Positions 1-8,285 of a stretch of 64,000 nucleotides of DNA are shown piece by piece. The notes beneath the pieces are model-generated. The model was not told the origin of the DNA. It did no database searches and saw only the letters and a program-made list of their open reading frames with translations. Position numbers and translations under genes: made by a program. How positions within the stretch are numbered: position 1 is the stretch's first letter; every line of letters starts with the position of its first letter. Origin of the DNA: DATFDN01 sp035685165 (GTDB lineage Bacteria > Pseudomonadota > Alphaproteobacteria > Acetobacterales > Acetobacteraceae); NCBI GenBank assembly GCA_035685165.1, contig DASRBI010000008.1, positions 434,001 to 498,000 on the forward strand, read 5' to 3'.

Positions 1-107
1 TCGACTTCCCCCGCCCCTTTATCGCGGGGCGAACATGCCTCAGCCGGACGGGGCGGCGCAAGTCGTAAGCAACTGACCTAAGTCCGATCTTGTTGCAGCT
101 TGATGCG
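1..107. other. Intergenic edge with a small hairpin
   Basis: No gene is supported here. A 6-bp inverted repeat (CGCCCC at 12-17, GGGGCG at 26-31) lies about 75 bases beyond the stop of the minus-strand gamma-glutamyltransferase gene. It could help end that transcript, but there is no T-run. Confidence 0.3.
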
Positions 108-1769
108 TTACGACGGCGCCTGCTCCGCGCGGAAGCGCACGCCGGGCCGCGCCAAGCCGCCGCTGACCCCTATCGGCGTGCCGTCCGCCCGCCAGCAGGC
201 GGCCCCCTCCATCATGCCGTCGGCCGCGAACCCGACAGCGCACATGCCGCCGCCGATGTTCGGAACGATGTTCACCTTGTGCCCGCGGGATTCGAGCGCC
301 TGCGCCATCACCGCGCCGAAGCCGCGCTCCACCTCCACGCCGTAGCCTTGCGTCCAGAGGCGGGGCGCCTCCACGGCTTCCTGCAGCGTCATCCCATGGT
401 CGATCAGGTTGATCAGCGCCTGCATCACGGAGGCGAAAATCCGCAATCCGCCTGGCAGGCCAAGCGCATAGCGGGCCGCGCCGTCGCGCAGCACGATCAC
501 CGGCGACATCGACGAGGTGACGCGCTTGCCGGGTGCCACCGAATTGGCCCGGCCTGGATGCGGCGTGAACAAGTACATGTAGTTGTTGGGGATCATCCCG
601 GTGCCCGGCACGATGTAGCGGGCACCGAACAGGCTATTGATCGTCTGCGTCGCGCACACGATCAGGCCGGAGGCATCGGCCACCGTTATGTGCGTCGTGT
701 GCGCGCCCTCGGCCGCGACGGCCGGCACGCCCGCCGGGAAGTCCTTGGCGCGGCGCGCGTCGATCTCTTCGCGCCGCTGCGCGGCATAATCCTCGGAGAG
801 CAGCCGCTCCACCGGCACGGCGACGAAATCCGGATCGGCGGTGGCGGCGGCGCGGTCGGCGAAGGCGATCTTCATCGCTTCCGCCAGCAGGTGCGCGCGG
901 TCGGGCGAGTCGAACCCCATCGCGCGGAGGTCGAATTTCTCAAGGATGTTCAGCATTTGCAGGATGTGCAGCGGCCCCGAGGAGGGCGGCGGCGGCCCGA
1001 CGATCTCGTATCCGCGGTAGTGCCCGCGCAGCGCCGAGCGTTCCTTGGTGGAGTAGTCGGTCAGGTCCGCCATCCGCAAGTAGCCGCCCGACTGCTCCAT
1101 ATGCGCGGTGTAGATGTGACCGAGCGCGCCGCCGTACAGCGTCGCTGGCCCCTCGCGCGCGATCAGGCGAAGCGTCTCGGCGTAGTCCGCCATCACCACC
1201 GGATCGCCCGCCTTCAGCGGCGCGCCGCCGGGCAGGAACAGGGCGGCGATCGCCGCGTCGCGGCGCATGTCTTCGGCGCTGTCGGCCACGCAGTCGGCGA
1301 GGAACGGGGTGGCGCGATAGCCGCGCGCGGCGAAGCGGATCGCCGGCTCGATGACATCGGCCAGCTTGAAGGTGCCGAAGCGCGCCAGCGCCTCGCTCCA
1401 GCCGGCGAGGTTTCCCGGCGCAGCCACTGCCGTCGGGCCGAGCGCATTGGCGCGGCCGACTGCATCCATCGTTCCGGGCGCGGCGGCGGGATCGGGCGTG
1501 TAGGTGGTGGGGCCGGTGGCGAGCGGGGCACGGCTCTGGTTGTCGATCACCACATGCGCGCCGTCGGGCGTGCGGATGTGGAAAATGCCGCCGCCCAGGA
1601 TGCCGACCATCATCGGCTCGACCACCGTCAGCGCGAACAGCGTGGCGATCGCCGCGTCGGCGGCGTTGCCGCCCGCCGCCAGCATCTCCGCTCCGGCCGC
1701 CGAGGCGAGCGGGTGGTTGCTCACCACCATGCCGCGCGATCCCCTGGCCGGCTGCTTTTCCGTTTTCAT
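108..1769 (-). CDS. ggt: Gamma-glutamyltransferase family protein (553 aa)
   Basis: Belongs to the N-terminal-nucleophile gamma-glutamyltransferase family, which cleaves gamma-glutamyl bonds of glutathione and related compounds. The proenzyme normally cuts itself before a conserved threonine. That site is visible as TTHITVADASG near residue 358, followed by TQTINSLFG. The N-terminal part has the family pattern HPLASAAG and GGNAADAAIA, and a glycine-rich stretch ends the protein. The start at 1769 is preferred because GGAG lies nine bases upstream; an ATG at 1796 would add nine arginine-rich residues. No clear signal peptide is seen, so a cytoplasmic location is possible. It diverges from the SDR gene at 1843. 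Confidence 0.9.
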   Translation of the reverse strand: MKTEKQPARGSRGMVVSNHPLASAAGAEMLAAGGNAADAAIATLFALTVVEPMMVGILGGGIFHIRTPDGAHVVIDNQSRAPLATGPTTYTPDPAAAPGTMDAVGRANALGPTAVAAPGNLAGWSEALARFGTFKLADVIEPAIRFAARGYRATPFLADCVADSAEDMRRDAAIAALFLPGGAPLKAGDPVVMADYAETLRLIAREGPATLYGGALGHIYTAHMEQSGGYLRMADLTDYSTKERSALRGHYRGYEIVGPPPPSSGPLHILQMLNILEKFDLRAMGFDSPDRAHLLAEAMKIAFADRAAATADPDFVAVPVERLLSEDYAAQRREEIDARRAKDFPAGVPAVAAEGAHTTHITVADASGLIVCATQTINSLFGARYIVPGTGMIPNNYMYLFTPHPGRANSVAPGKRVTSSMSPVIVLRDGAARYALGLPGGLRIFASVMQALINLIDHGMTLQEAVEAPRLWTQGYGVEVERGFGAVMAQALESRGHKVNIVPNIGGGMCAVGFAADGMMEGAACWRADGTPIGVSGGLARPGVRFRAEQAPS

Positions 1770-1785
1770 CCGCCCGCGTCTCCGG

Positions 1786-1813
1786 TTGTTCGGCACGGCA
1801 TTGTGCGTATAGG
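1786..1813 (+). promoter_or_regulatory. Candidate sigma-70 promoter for the SDR-ABC gene set
   Basis: TTGTTC at 1786-1791 and TATAGG at 1808-1813 are separated by 16 bases, about 30 bases before the ATG at 1843. It lies in the divergent gap with the gamma-glutamyltransferase gene. This is a pattern match only. Confidence 0.4.
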
Positions 1814-1842
1814 GGGCGCGGGACGGAAAGAGGGGGACGGCG

Positions 1843-2604
1843 ATGGAGCTTCAGGGACAGGCCGCTTTGGTGACGGGCGGCGCGTCGGGGCTCGGCGCGG
1901 CCACCGCGGAAGCTCTCACCAAGGCGGGCGCGAAGGTGGCGATCCTCGACCGTAACGAGGCCCAGGCCCGCGAGGTCGCGGCACGCCTCGGCGGGCTCGC
2001 GTTCGGCTGCGATGTCGCCGATGCCGCCGCGGCCGCGACGGCGGTTGCCGCCGCAGGTGCCGCGCACGGTCCGGCACGGGTGCTGGTCAACTGCGCCGGG
2101 ATTGGCACGGCCGGGCGCATCGTCGGGCGCGACGGGCCGCTCCCGCTCGACGCGTTCGAGCGCGTGATCCGCGTCAATCTGATCGGCACATTCAACCTGC
2201 TCCGTCTCGCCGCGGCCGAGATGAGCGCGCTACCGGCGCTCGACGAGGGCGAGCGCGGCGTAATCGTCAACACCGCTTCGATCGCCGCCTTCGATGGCCA
2301 GATCGGTCAGGCGGCCTATGCCGCCTCCAAGGCAGGGGTGGCCGGGCTGACGCTGCCCGCCGCGCGCGAGCTTGCCCGCGTAGGCGTGCGTGTGGTGACG
2401 ATCGCGCCGGGACTGATCGAGACGCCGATGTTCAACGGTCTGCCCGACGAGATTCGCGCAGCGCTCGCCGCCTCAGTGCCGTTTCCCGCGCGGCTCGGCC
2501 TTCCCGGCGAATATGCCGCGCTCGTCCTGCATATCATCGCCAACCGCTACCTGAATGGCGAGACGATTCGCCTCGATGGCGCGCTTCGGATGCCGCCGCG
2601 ATGA
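1843..2604 (+). CDS. SDR-family NAD(P)-dependent oxidoreductase (253 aa)
   Basis: A classical short-chain dehydrogenase/reductase. It has the cofactor motif TGGASGLGAA near residues 12-21, an NCAG motif, the catalytic serine region NTASIAA and the YAASKAG active site. Its pattern resembles type-2 3-hydroxyacyl-CoA dehydrogenases (HSD17B10-like), which oxidise short branched 3-hydroxyacyl-CoAs, but the substrate cannot be fixed from sequence. Its stop overlaps the start of the next gene (ATGA at 2601-2604), so it is probably translated with the polyamine-type binding protein downstream. Whether the dehydrogenase works on the imported compound is unknown. Confidence 0.85.
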   Translation: MELQGQAALVTGGASGLGAATAEALTKAGAKVAILDRNEAQAREVAARLGGLAFGCDVADAAAAATAVAAAGAAHGPARVLVNCAGIGTAGRIVGRDGPLPLDAFERVIRVNLIGTFNLLRLAAAEMSALPALDEGERGVIVNTASIAAFDGQIGQAAYAASKAGVAGLTLPAARELARVGVRVVTIAPGLIETPMFNGLPDEIRAALAASVPFPARLGLPGEYAALVLHIIANRYLNGETIRLDGALRMPPR

Positions 2605-3695
2605 TCGGGCGCCGCCTCGCGCTCGCCGCGCTTCTGCCGCTGTCGCTGCTCGGCGCGACGCGAGCCGAGGAGAAGGTCGTCAACGTCTATAACTGGACCG
2701 ACTATATCGACCCCGCGGCGATCAAGCGGTTCGAGGCGGAGACCGGCATCACGGTCCGCTACGACATGTTCGACAGTCTGGAGACGCTGGAGGGCAAGCT
2801 GCTCGCCGGACACTCGGGATATGACGTCGTGGTGCCCACCAACGAGCCGACCTTTTCGCGCCTGATCAAGGTCGGCGCGCTCGCCGAGATCGACCGCAGC
2901 AAGGTGCCGAACTGGAAGAATCTCGACCCGCAGATGATGGCGGAGGTCGCTTCCTCCGACCCCGGCAACCGGCATGGCGCCATTTATCTGTGGGGCACGA
3001 CGGGCTTCGGCTTCGCGCCCGACAAGGTGGCGGCGCTGGCTCCCGGCGCCCCTGTCGACTCGTGGGATCTGCTGTTCAAACCGGAGAACGCCAAGCGGCT
3101 CGCGCCGTGCGGCATCATTATGATGGACTCGGCGATCGACGTGATCCCGTCGGTGCTGCGCTATCTCGGCAAGAGCCAGAACAGCACCGATCCGGCCGAT
3201 CTCGCCGCGGTCGAGCGCACGCTGATGGGCATTCGCCCCTATATCCGCACCTTCGCCTCGGGCGGAGCGCTGGAGGCGCTGGCCGGAGGCTCGGCGTGTC
3301 TCGCGATGGACTATTCGGGCGACGTGGCACAGGCGGGCGCCCGCGCGCGCGAGGCCGGGCACGGCGTGGTGGTGCGCTACGCGATGCCGAAAGAGGGCGC
3401 GCAGCTTGCCTTCGACATGCTGGCGATCCCGGCGGACGCGCCGCACAAAGAGGCCGCGCTCGCGTTCATAAACTTCCTTCTGCAACCGGACGTGATGGCC
3501 GGGATCACCAACGCCACGATGTATCCGAACGCGGTCCCGGCAAGCCGGCCGATGATCCGCCCGGAGCTGCTCGCCGATCCGGCGGTCTACCCGCCGGCCG
3601 ACATGGCGTCGCGCCTGTTCACCATCGGCCCGGTGCCGGCGGCGGCGGAGCGGGCGCGCAGCCGGATGTGGGACCGCTTCAAGGCCGGCGGATAG
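2601..3695 (+). CDS. Polyamine-type ABC transporter substrate-binding protein (364 aa)
   Basis: A periplasmic solute-binding protein of the PotD/PotF group (spermidine/putrescine). It starts with a Sec signal peptide (MIGRRLALAALLPLSLLGAT) and continues into VVNVYNWTDYID, the usual first strand of PotF-like proteins. Later stretches such as YDVVVPTN, GTTGFGF and LAMDYSGD line the family's ligand pocket. The length is normal for the family. It is coupled to the SDR gene upstream and lies two bases before the ATPase gene. No permease genes follow. The ligand could be putrescine, spermidine or another amine. Confidence 0.9.
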   Translation: MIGRRLALAALLPLSLLGATRAEEKVVNVYNWTDYIDPAAIKRFEAETGITVRYDMFDSLETLEGKLLAGHSGYDVVVPTNEPTFSRLIKVGALAEIDRSKVPNWKNLDPQMMAEVASSDPGNRHGAIYLWGTTGFGFAPDKVAALAPGAPVDSWDLLFKPENAKRLAPCGIIMMDSAIDVIPSVLRYLGKSQNSTDPADLAAVERTLMGIRPYIRTFASGGALEALAGGSACLAMDYSGDVAQAGARAREAGHGVVVRYAMPKEGAQLAFDMLAIPADAPHKEAALAFINFLLQPDVMAGITNATMYPNAVPASRPMIRPELLADPAVYPPADMASRLFTIGPVPAAAERARSRMWDRFKAGG

Positions 3696-3697
3696 GC

Positions 3698-4774
3698 GTG
3701 GCCGCGCCGCTTCTGCGGATCGAGGGGCTGCGCGTTGCCTACGGCCCCGTTCTCGCCGTCGATGCGGTCGATCTCGATGTCGGGGCGGGCGAGTTCTTCG
3801 TGCTCCTCGGCCCGTCGGGCTCGGGCAAGACGACGCTGCTCCGCGCCATCGCCGGGTTCGTGCGGCCCGAGCGTGGGCGGATCGTGCTGGACGGCGCCGA
3901 TCTAGCGGCCCTGCCGCCGCATCGCCGGCCGGTGAATACGATGTTCCAGTCCTACGCGCTGTTTCCGCACCTCAGCGTGGCGGCCAACATCGCCTTCGGG
4001 CTGCGCCGCCAGCGCCTTCACCACCGCGCGATCGCGGCGCGCGTGGAGGAGATGCTGGCACTCGTGCAGATGCAGGGCTTCGAGGCGCGCCGGCCGGCGT
4101 CGCTCTCGGGCGGCCAGCAGCAGCGGGTCGCGCTGGCGCGCAGCTTGGCACCGCGCCCGAAGCTTCTGCTGCTCGACGAGCCCTTGTCGGCGCTCGACCG
4201 CAATCTACGCGAAGAGACGCGCGCCGAGCTCGTTCGGCTGCAACGCCGCATCGGCACGACGTTCGTGATGGTGACGCACGATCAGCAGGAGGCGCTGTCG
4301 GCGGCAAGCCGCATCGGCGTGATGCACCAGGGGCGGCTCGTGCAGACCGGGCCGCCGCAGGAGGTGTACGAACGGCCGCGCACGACGTTCGTCGCCAAGT
4401 TTCTCGGCGCGGCGAATATCCTGCGCGGGATCGTGGAGCGGTCCGAGGACGGCGTACTGTCAGTCGCCCTGAGCTGCGGCGCGCGGGTGCGGATTGCCGG
4501 CGCGGTCGAGTCCGGGCAGGCCGTCAGCCTCGCGCTCCGGCCGGAGCGCATTCGGCTTGTGCGAAATACGGAGGCCGGCCTTGTTGCCGCGCAGGCGTCC
4601 GGGCGCACCTATGCCGGCGACAGTTGCTTCTACGAGTTACGGCTCAGGGACGGAAGCATCATCAGCGCCAAGGTTGCATCGCACGAGAGGCTGCCCGTCC
4701 AGCCGGTTCCCGGAGAATCAGTAGGCCTCGACTGGCATCCGGACGCGTTGGCTCTCCTTGAGGACAGCGAATAG
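3698..4774 (+). CDS. PotA-like ABC transporter ATP-binding protein (358 aa)
   Basis: The ATPase subunit of a polyamine-type importer. The Walker A motif GPSGSGKTT, the Q-loop region FQSYALFPHL, the signature LSGGQQQRVALARS, Walker B LLLLDEP and the switch histidine in VTHDQQEA are all present in order. The last 100 residues form a TOBE-type domain, as in PotA. The GTG start at 3698 is two bases after the binding-protein stop, so the two are an operon. Both permease subunits are missing next to it. They may be encoded elsewhere, or the transporter may be defunct. Confidence 0.9.
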   Translation: MAAPLLRIEGLRVAYGPVLAVDAVDLDVGAGEFFVLLGPSGSGKTTLLRAIAGFVRPERGRIVLDGADLAALPPHRRPVNTMFQSYALFPHLSVAANIAFGLRRQRLHHRAIAARVEEMLALVQMQGFEARRPASLSGGQQQRVALARSLAPRPKLLLLDEPLSALDRNLREETRAELVRLQRRIGTTFVMVTHDQQEALSAASRIGVMHQGRLVQTGPPQEVYERPRTTFVAKFLGAANILRGIVERSEDGVLSVALSCGARVRIAGAVESGQAVSLALRPERIRLVRNTEAGLVAAQASGRTYAGDSCFYELRLRDGSIISAKVASHERLPVQPVPGESVGLDWHPDALALLEDSE

Positions 4775-4841
4775 CGCATCGCCCCTGGCGGCTGCGTCCG
4801 AGTTGTGTTTCATTTCGTGGATACAACGCAGGGTGGTCGCG

Positions 4842-5255
4842 GTGCGGCAGCGGTCGGGACGGCTGGTTTTGGACATGGCCGGGCAGGGGATTGCGGAGAT
4901 CACCGACGGCCTCGAGACTTGGGTGGCCGAAAGCGGCTTCGCTCAAGGACTGCTGACGGTGTGGTGCCGCCACACCACCGCCTCGCTGCTGACCCACGAG
5001 CGCGGCAATCCGGCCGCCGTCAACGAAACACTGGCGGCGCTGCGGCGTATGACCGCCGACCTCGCGCCGCGCCGCTCGCGCGACCCGAGAGGCGATCTTC
5101 TCACCCATGTCCGCGCGGCCTCCATGAGCGCCCATCTCTCGATCCCGCTGATCGAGGGGCGGTTAATGCTCGGCCTGCGCCAAGGCGTATACCTGATCGA
5201 GCATCGCCCCACGCCGCAGGAACGCCGCCTCGCTTTGCATTTGCTCGGGGAGTGA
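4842..5255 (+). CDS. YjbQ/UPF0047 family protein (137 aa)
   Basis: A small single-domain protein of the YjbQ (UPF0047) family. Members have been linked to low-level thiamine-phosphate synthase activity and are otherwise poorly understood. Family hallmarks are WCRHTTASLLTHE near the middle and the C-terminal segment GRLMLGLRQGVYLIEHR. Those histidines form the likely metal-binding pocket. The GTG at 4842 gives the usual family length of about 138 residues; an upstream ATG at 4758 would overlap the ATPase gene and add 28 residues without family similarity. It ends 31 bases before the convergent CoA-transferase gene. Confidence 0.85.
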   Translation: MRQRSGRLVLDMAGQGIAEITDGLETWVAESGFAQGLLTVWCRHTTASLLTHERGNPAAVNETLAALRRMTADLAPRRSRDPRGDLLTHVRAASMSAHLSIPLIEGRLMLGLRQGVYLIEHRPTPQERRLALHLLGE

Positions 5256-5286
5256 TGCCCGGTTCTGGCCGCCCGGGTGCGGCGGC

Positions 5287-6675
5287 TCAGGTCCAGGCAG
5301 GCGGGTCGGAGCCGGGCGGGACGGCCGGGCGGGCGTAGCGCGCCGGGGTGGCCGAGAGCCGTGCCGCATGGCGGATCGCCCGCAGGCGGCCGAAGCCCGA
5401 CTGGGTTTCCTCGCTGTAGCCTGATGCCTCCTCTTCGGTCATGGGCGGGCCGGAAAGCCCGCTGGGCACCCGGCCGAGCAGGCGGATCCAATGGCCGGTG
5501 CGTGCCAGCGAGACGCGCACATGCCAGCTTCCGCCCTCGCGGGCCCGGCGGCCGAGCGCCGCCATCGCGCCGAGCGCCAGCAACATTCCCGAGGCGTGGT
5601 CGAGCGCCTGCACCGGCAGCGGCTTCGGCCCGGCGATGCCGGCCGCTTCGGCCTCGGCGGCGTTGAAGCCGCTTGCCGTCTGCACGAGGCTGTCGAAGCC
5701 CCGCCGCCCGCTCCAGGGGCCGCTGAACCCGTAGGCGCAGAGCGAGACATAGATGATCCCGGGCCGGAGCGCGGCGGCTGCCTCCGGGCCGAAACCGAGC
5801 GCCGCGATGGCGCCCGGGCGGTAGCCCTGGAGGAAGATGTCGGCTTGGCTCAGCAGGCCGCGCATGGTCTCGCGCGCGCCCGGGTCGCGCAGGTCGAGTT
5901 GCGCGTTGCGCTTGCCGCGCCCGGTGTCGATCTCGAGCGCGGGGAAATTGTAGAGCTGCGGGGCGCTGATGCGGAGCACGTCGGCCCCGTGCAGGGCGAG
6001 CACCCGCCCGCCGACCGGGCCGGCGATGACCCGGGTCATCTCCAGGACGCGCACACCGCCGAGTGGCCGGTCGGCGGGCGGCAGCGGGGAAGGCGGCGCG
6101 TCGCCGATCCGCTCCAGCGCGATCAGCGGCTCGGCCTGCACGGCGCGGCCCTGCGGATGCGCGTCCCACTCGGTGAAGCTCCGCATCGCTGCCACACAGA
6201 GTCCCGCCTCGGCAGCGGCCTGCTCGAAGTCGAAGGCGTTCCAGCGGGCAAGCACGGCACGCACGGCCTCGCGCTCGTGCGCGCAGCCGAGCAGGCGCAG
6301 CACGCCGTCGCGATGATGCGGGAAATTCGTGTGCAGGCGCACATAGCGGCCGTCGCCGCACGGATAGGTGCCCGCGATCCTGTCCCATAGGTCGGGCGGC
6401 GGCTTGTCGTCGATCCTGAGCCAATGCTCGGAATGGAACTCGGCGGCAGCCTGGCGCATCGGAACCGCGACGGTCTGGCGCGGCAGACCGCGCGCCTGGC
6501 CGAGCGTGGCAGCGGCAAGGCCCGCGGCGGCGATGCTCGCCTGGGCGGCGGTGCCGACCGCGAAGGAGGAAGGAAGGGCGGGTTCCGCGCCTGTCAGCAC
6601 GGCGTCCTCCAGCGCCGAGGCGGGGAGGCCGGCGGCGGACCAGAGTTCGGCGAGGGCGTCGCGCGGGGTCGTCAT
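5287..6675 (-). CDS. CaiB/BaiF-type class III CoA-transferase (462 aa)
   Basis: A family III CoA-transferase, which moves CoA between carboxylic acids. The C-terminal half has the typical segments GGVRVLEMTRVIAGPVGG, ISAPQLYNFP and the LQGYRPGAI...GFGPE region, then YVSLCAYGFSGPW. The N-terminal half carries YVRLHTNFPHHRDG, so the enzyme has a longer N-terminal section than the common 400-residue form. The start at 6675 (MTTPRDALAE) fits; longer readings run into sequence antisense to queC. It is divergent from queC with a 45-base gap. The acid substrates are unknown. Confidence 0.85.
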   Translation of the reverse strand: MTTPRDALAELWSAAGLPASALEDAVLTGAEPALPSSFAVGTAAQASIAAAGLAAATLGQARGLPRQTVAVPMRQAAAEFHSEHWLRIDDKPPPDLWDRIAGTYPCGDGRYVRLHTNFPHHRDGVLRLLGCAHEREAVRAVLARWNAFDFEQAAAEAGLCVAAMRSFTEWDAHPQGRAVQAEPLIALERIGDAPPSPLPPADRPLGGVRVLEMTRVIAGPVGGRVLALHGADVLRISAPQLYNFPALEIDTGRGKRNAQLDLRDPGARETMRGLLSQADIFLQGYRPGAIAALGFGPEAAAALRPGIIYVSLCAYGFSGPWSGRRGFDSLVQTASGFNAAEAEAAGIAGPKPLPVQALDHASGMLLALGAMAALGRRAREGGSWHVRVSLARTGHWIRLLGRVPSGLSGPPMTEEEASGYSEETQSGFGRLRAIRHAARLSATPARYARPAVPPGSDPPAWT

Positions 6676-6720
6676 CCCTGGTCTCCCGTTCCGGTCGCCT
6701 CTAGCGTAGGACTGGGCGCG

Positions 6721-7467
6721 ATGGACGACCATGCCCTCGTGCTGTTCTCGGGCGGGCAGGACTCCGCCACCTGCCTCGCCTGGGCGCTCGACCGCTATCA
6801 GCGGGTGGAGACGATTGGGTTCGATTACGGGCAGCGGCACGCGGTGGAGCTCGAATGCCGCGCCGGGCTGCGTGCCGGGATGGCGGCGATCCGCGGCTGG
6901 GGGGCGCGGCTCGGGCAGGATCATGTGATCGACCTGCGCGCCTCGATGGCGGCCCTGGGGGCGACCGCGCTGACCTCACAGGCAGAGATCGCGATGGATA
7001 CGGAGGGGTTGCCGACCACCTTCGTCCCGGGCCGCAATCTGCTGTTCTTCACCTACGCGGCGGCGCTTGCGTACCGGCGGGGGCTGCGGCGGCTCGTCGG
7101 CGGCATGTGCGAGACCGACTATTCGGGCTACCCCGATTGCCGCGACGACACGATCAAGGCCTTGCAAGTGGCGCTCGGCCTCGGGATGCAACGGCGGTTC
7201 GTGCTGGAGACGCCGCTGATGTGGCGCGACAAGGCAGCAACCTGGGCACTCGCGGATGCGCTCGGCGGGGCGGCGCTCGTCGAGCTGATCCGGGAGCAGT
7301 CGCACAGTTGCTACCGGGGCGACCGGACGCACCGCCATGATTGGGGCTATGGCTGCGGCGCCTGCCCGGCCTGCGAGCTGCGGGCGCGGGGGTGGGAGAA
7401 ATGGGTCGCCGAAGCGCGCTCGCCCCCTCCTCCTGACCCCGTCGCGCAAGGGGAACGGGCTCTCTAG
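6721..7467 (+). CDS. queC: 7-cyano-7-deazaguanine synthase QueC (248 aa)
   Basis: Converts 7-carboxy-7-deazaguanine to preQ0 using ATP and ammonia, a step in queuosine tRNA modification. The PP-loop SGGQDSAT sits at residues 10-17. The family segment VPGRNLLFF is present, then GGMCETDYSGYPDCRD. The zinc site is made by HSCYRG and the CGACPACELR cluster near the C-terminus. After this cluster the protein has about 19 extra residues rich in proline, encoded by a GC-rich hairpin-prone stretch. No other queuosine gene lies next to it. It ends 16 bases before the convergent CBS gene. Confidence 0.95.
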   Translation: MDDHALVLFSGGQDSATCLAWALDRYQRVETIGFDYGQRHAVELECRAGLRAGMAAIRGWGARLGQDHVIDLRASMAALGATALTSQAEIAMDTEGLPTTFVPGRNLLFFTYAAALAYRRGLRRLVGGMCETDYSGYPDCRDDTIKALQVALGLGMQRRFVLETPLMWRDKAATWALADALGGAALVELIREQSHSCYRGDRTHRHDWGYGCGACPACELRARGWEKWVAEARSPPPPDPVAQGERAL

Positions 7468-7483
7468 TGGGCCGGCCCTTTGG

Positions 7484-7918
7484 TCAGGCGCGCATCCGCG
7501 AGAGTTCGAGCAGGACGTTGGCCTCCAGCTCCTTCTCGTCGAGCCGGTGCTTCACGAGATCGCCGATGCTGACGATGCCGATCAGGTCCTCGCCTTCGGC
7601 GACCGGCATGTGACGGATGCGGGAGACCGTCATGCGGGCGAGCACGGAATCGATCGTGTCCGACGGCTTGCAGGTGATGACCGGGGCGGTCATTACGTCG
7701 CCCACCTTGCGATCCAGCGCGGCGGCGCCCTCGCGGGCGGTCCAGTTGATGAAGTCGCGCTCGGAGAAGATGCCCGCCATCTTCAGCCAGCGGTCCTCCA
7801 CCACCAGCGCCCCAATCCGCTTCTCGGAAAGCTTGCGGACGGCTTCGGCGACCGTCGCCTCGGCGGGAATCCGCACGACGGCGCGGCCTTTGCCGTGCAG
7901 GACATCGGAAATCAGCAT
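7484..7918 (-). CDS. Tandem CBS-domain protein (144 aa)
   Basis: A stand-alone CBS pair, a regulatory module that binds adenine nucleotides or related ligands. The first CBS motif covers roughly residues 5-60 (AEAVRKLSEKRIGALVVED, then IFSERDFINW). The second covers about residues 75-130 (DTIDSVLARMTVSRIRHMPV, then GIVSIGDLVKHRLDE). Length and order match the small CBS proteins common in alphaproteobacteria. The ribosome site GGGAGA precedes the ATG. Upstream on the same strand lie a hairpin (8051-8080) and a tiny ORF with a very strong ribosome site, which may share or control its transcript. Confidence 0.9.
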   Translation of the reverse strand: MLISDVLHGKGRAVVRIPAEATVAEAVRKLSEKRIGALVVEDRWLKMAGIFSERDFINWTAREGAAALDRKVGDVMTAPVITCKPSDTIDSVLARMTVSRIRHMPVAEGEDLIGIVSIGDLVKHRLDEKELEANVLLELSRMRA

Positions 7919-8050
7919 GGGCTTCTCCCGTCAGGTCAAAACCTGGCCGTCCAGGGCGCGCGGGCCTCGCAACGGGTCCGTGGGAGAGGACGGTCGAACG
8001 ACGATCTGGGCTGGGCCGGCGGCCGGTTCAATGCGGAGGCCCGGATATGC

Positions 8051-8080
8051 GAAAGCCCCGGACCGGGGTCCGAGGCTTTC
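8051..8080 (-). terminator. Strong 14-bp hairpin between leader ORF and CBS gene
   Basis: The arms GAAAGCCCCGGACC (8051-8064) and GGTCCGAGGCTTTC (8067-8080) pair at 13 of 14 positions around a two-base loop. On the minus strand it lies 37 bases after the tiny ORF and about 130 bases before the CBS gene. No T-run follows on either strand, so it may be an attenuator, processing site or 3' end rather than a classical terminator. Confidence 0.6.
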
Positions 8081-8117
8081 CATTGTTCGGCCGGTTGGCC
8101 AGTTGTGAGAACCCGGG

Positions 8118-8189
8118 TTACGCGACCCCGCGATCCGAGGTGACGATCCAGGCCGCGGCGACTGGCGCCGGCGCAAAACAATGAGACAC
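8118..8189 (-). CDS. Possible 23-aa leader peptide or small protein
   Basis: A GTG-started ORF of 23 codons ending in TAA. The product begins MSHCFAPAP and ends in TSDRGVA, with one Cys and one Trp and no membrane segment. I do not recognise it. It is proposed only because the GTG is preceded, at ideal spacing, by GAAAGGAGGTGATCCA, which is complementary to the 3' end of 16S rRNA over an unusually long stretch. A hairpin follows at 8051-8080 and then the CBS gene. It could be a leader peptide controlling that gene or a small independent mRNA. Confidence 0.4.
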   Translation of the reverse strand: MSHCFAPAPVAAAWIVTSDRGVA

Positions 8190-8205
8190 TGGATCACCTC
8201 CTTTC
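8189..8205 (-). promoter_or_regulatory. Extended Shine-Dalgarno site matching the 16S tail
   Basis: Read on the minus strand, 17 bases (GAAAGGAGGTGATCCAG) are complementary to the conserved 3' end of 16S rRNA (CUGGAUCACCUCCUUUC). Ordinary ribosome sites match over four to six bases. The core GGAGG is seven bases before the GTG at 8189. Confidence 0.65.
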
Positions 8206-8285
8206 AGTTCCGTTGACGAGGCGGCCAACATGGCGGCTCGCGCGCCGCGCCGCAAGCGCCGCGCCGAATCGTTCCGCCACAAGTC

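Noticed and set aside
8189..8205. Apparent fragment of the 16S rRNA 3' end on the plus strand
   Set aside because: Only the last 17 bases match, with no rRNA upstream. The minus-strand reading as an extended ribosome site before a start codon explains it better.
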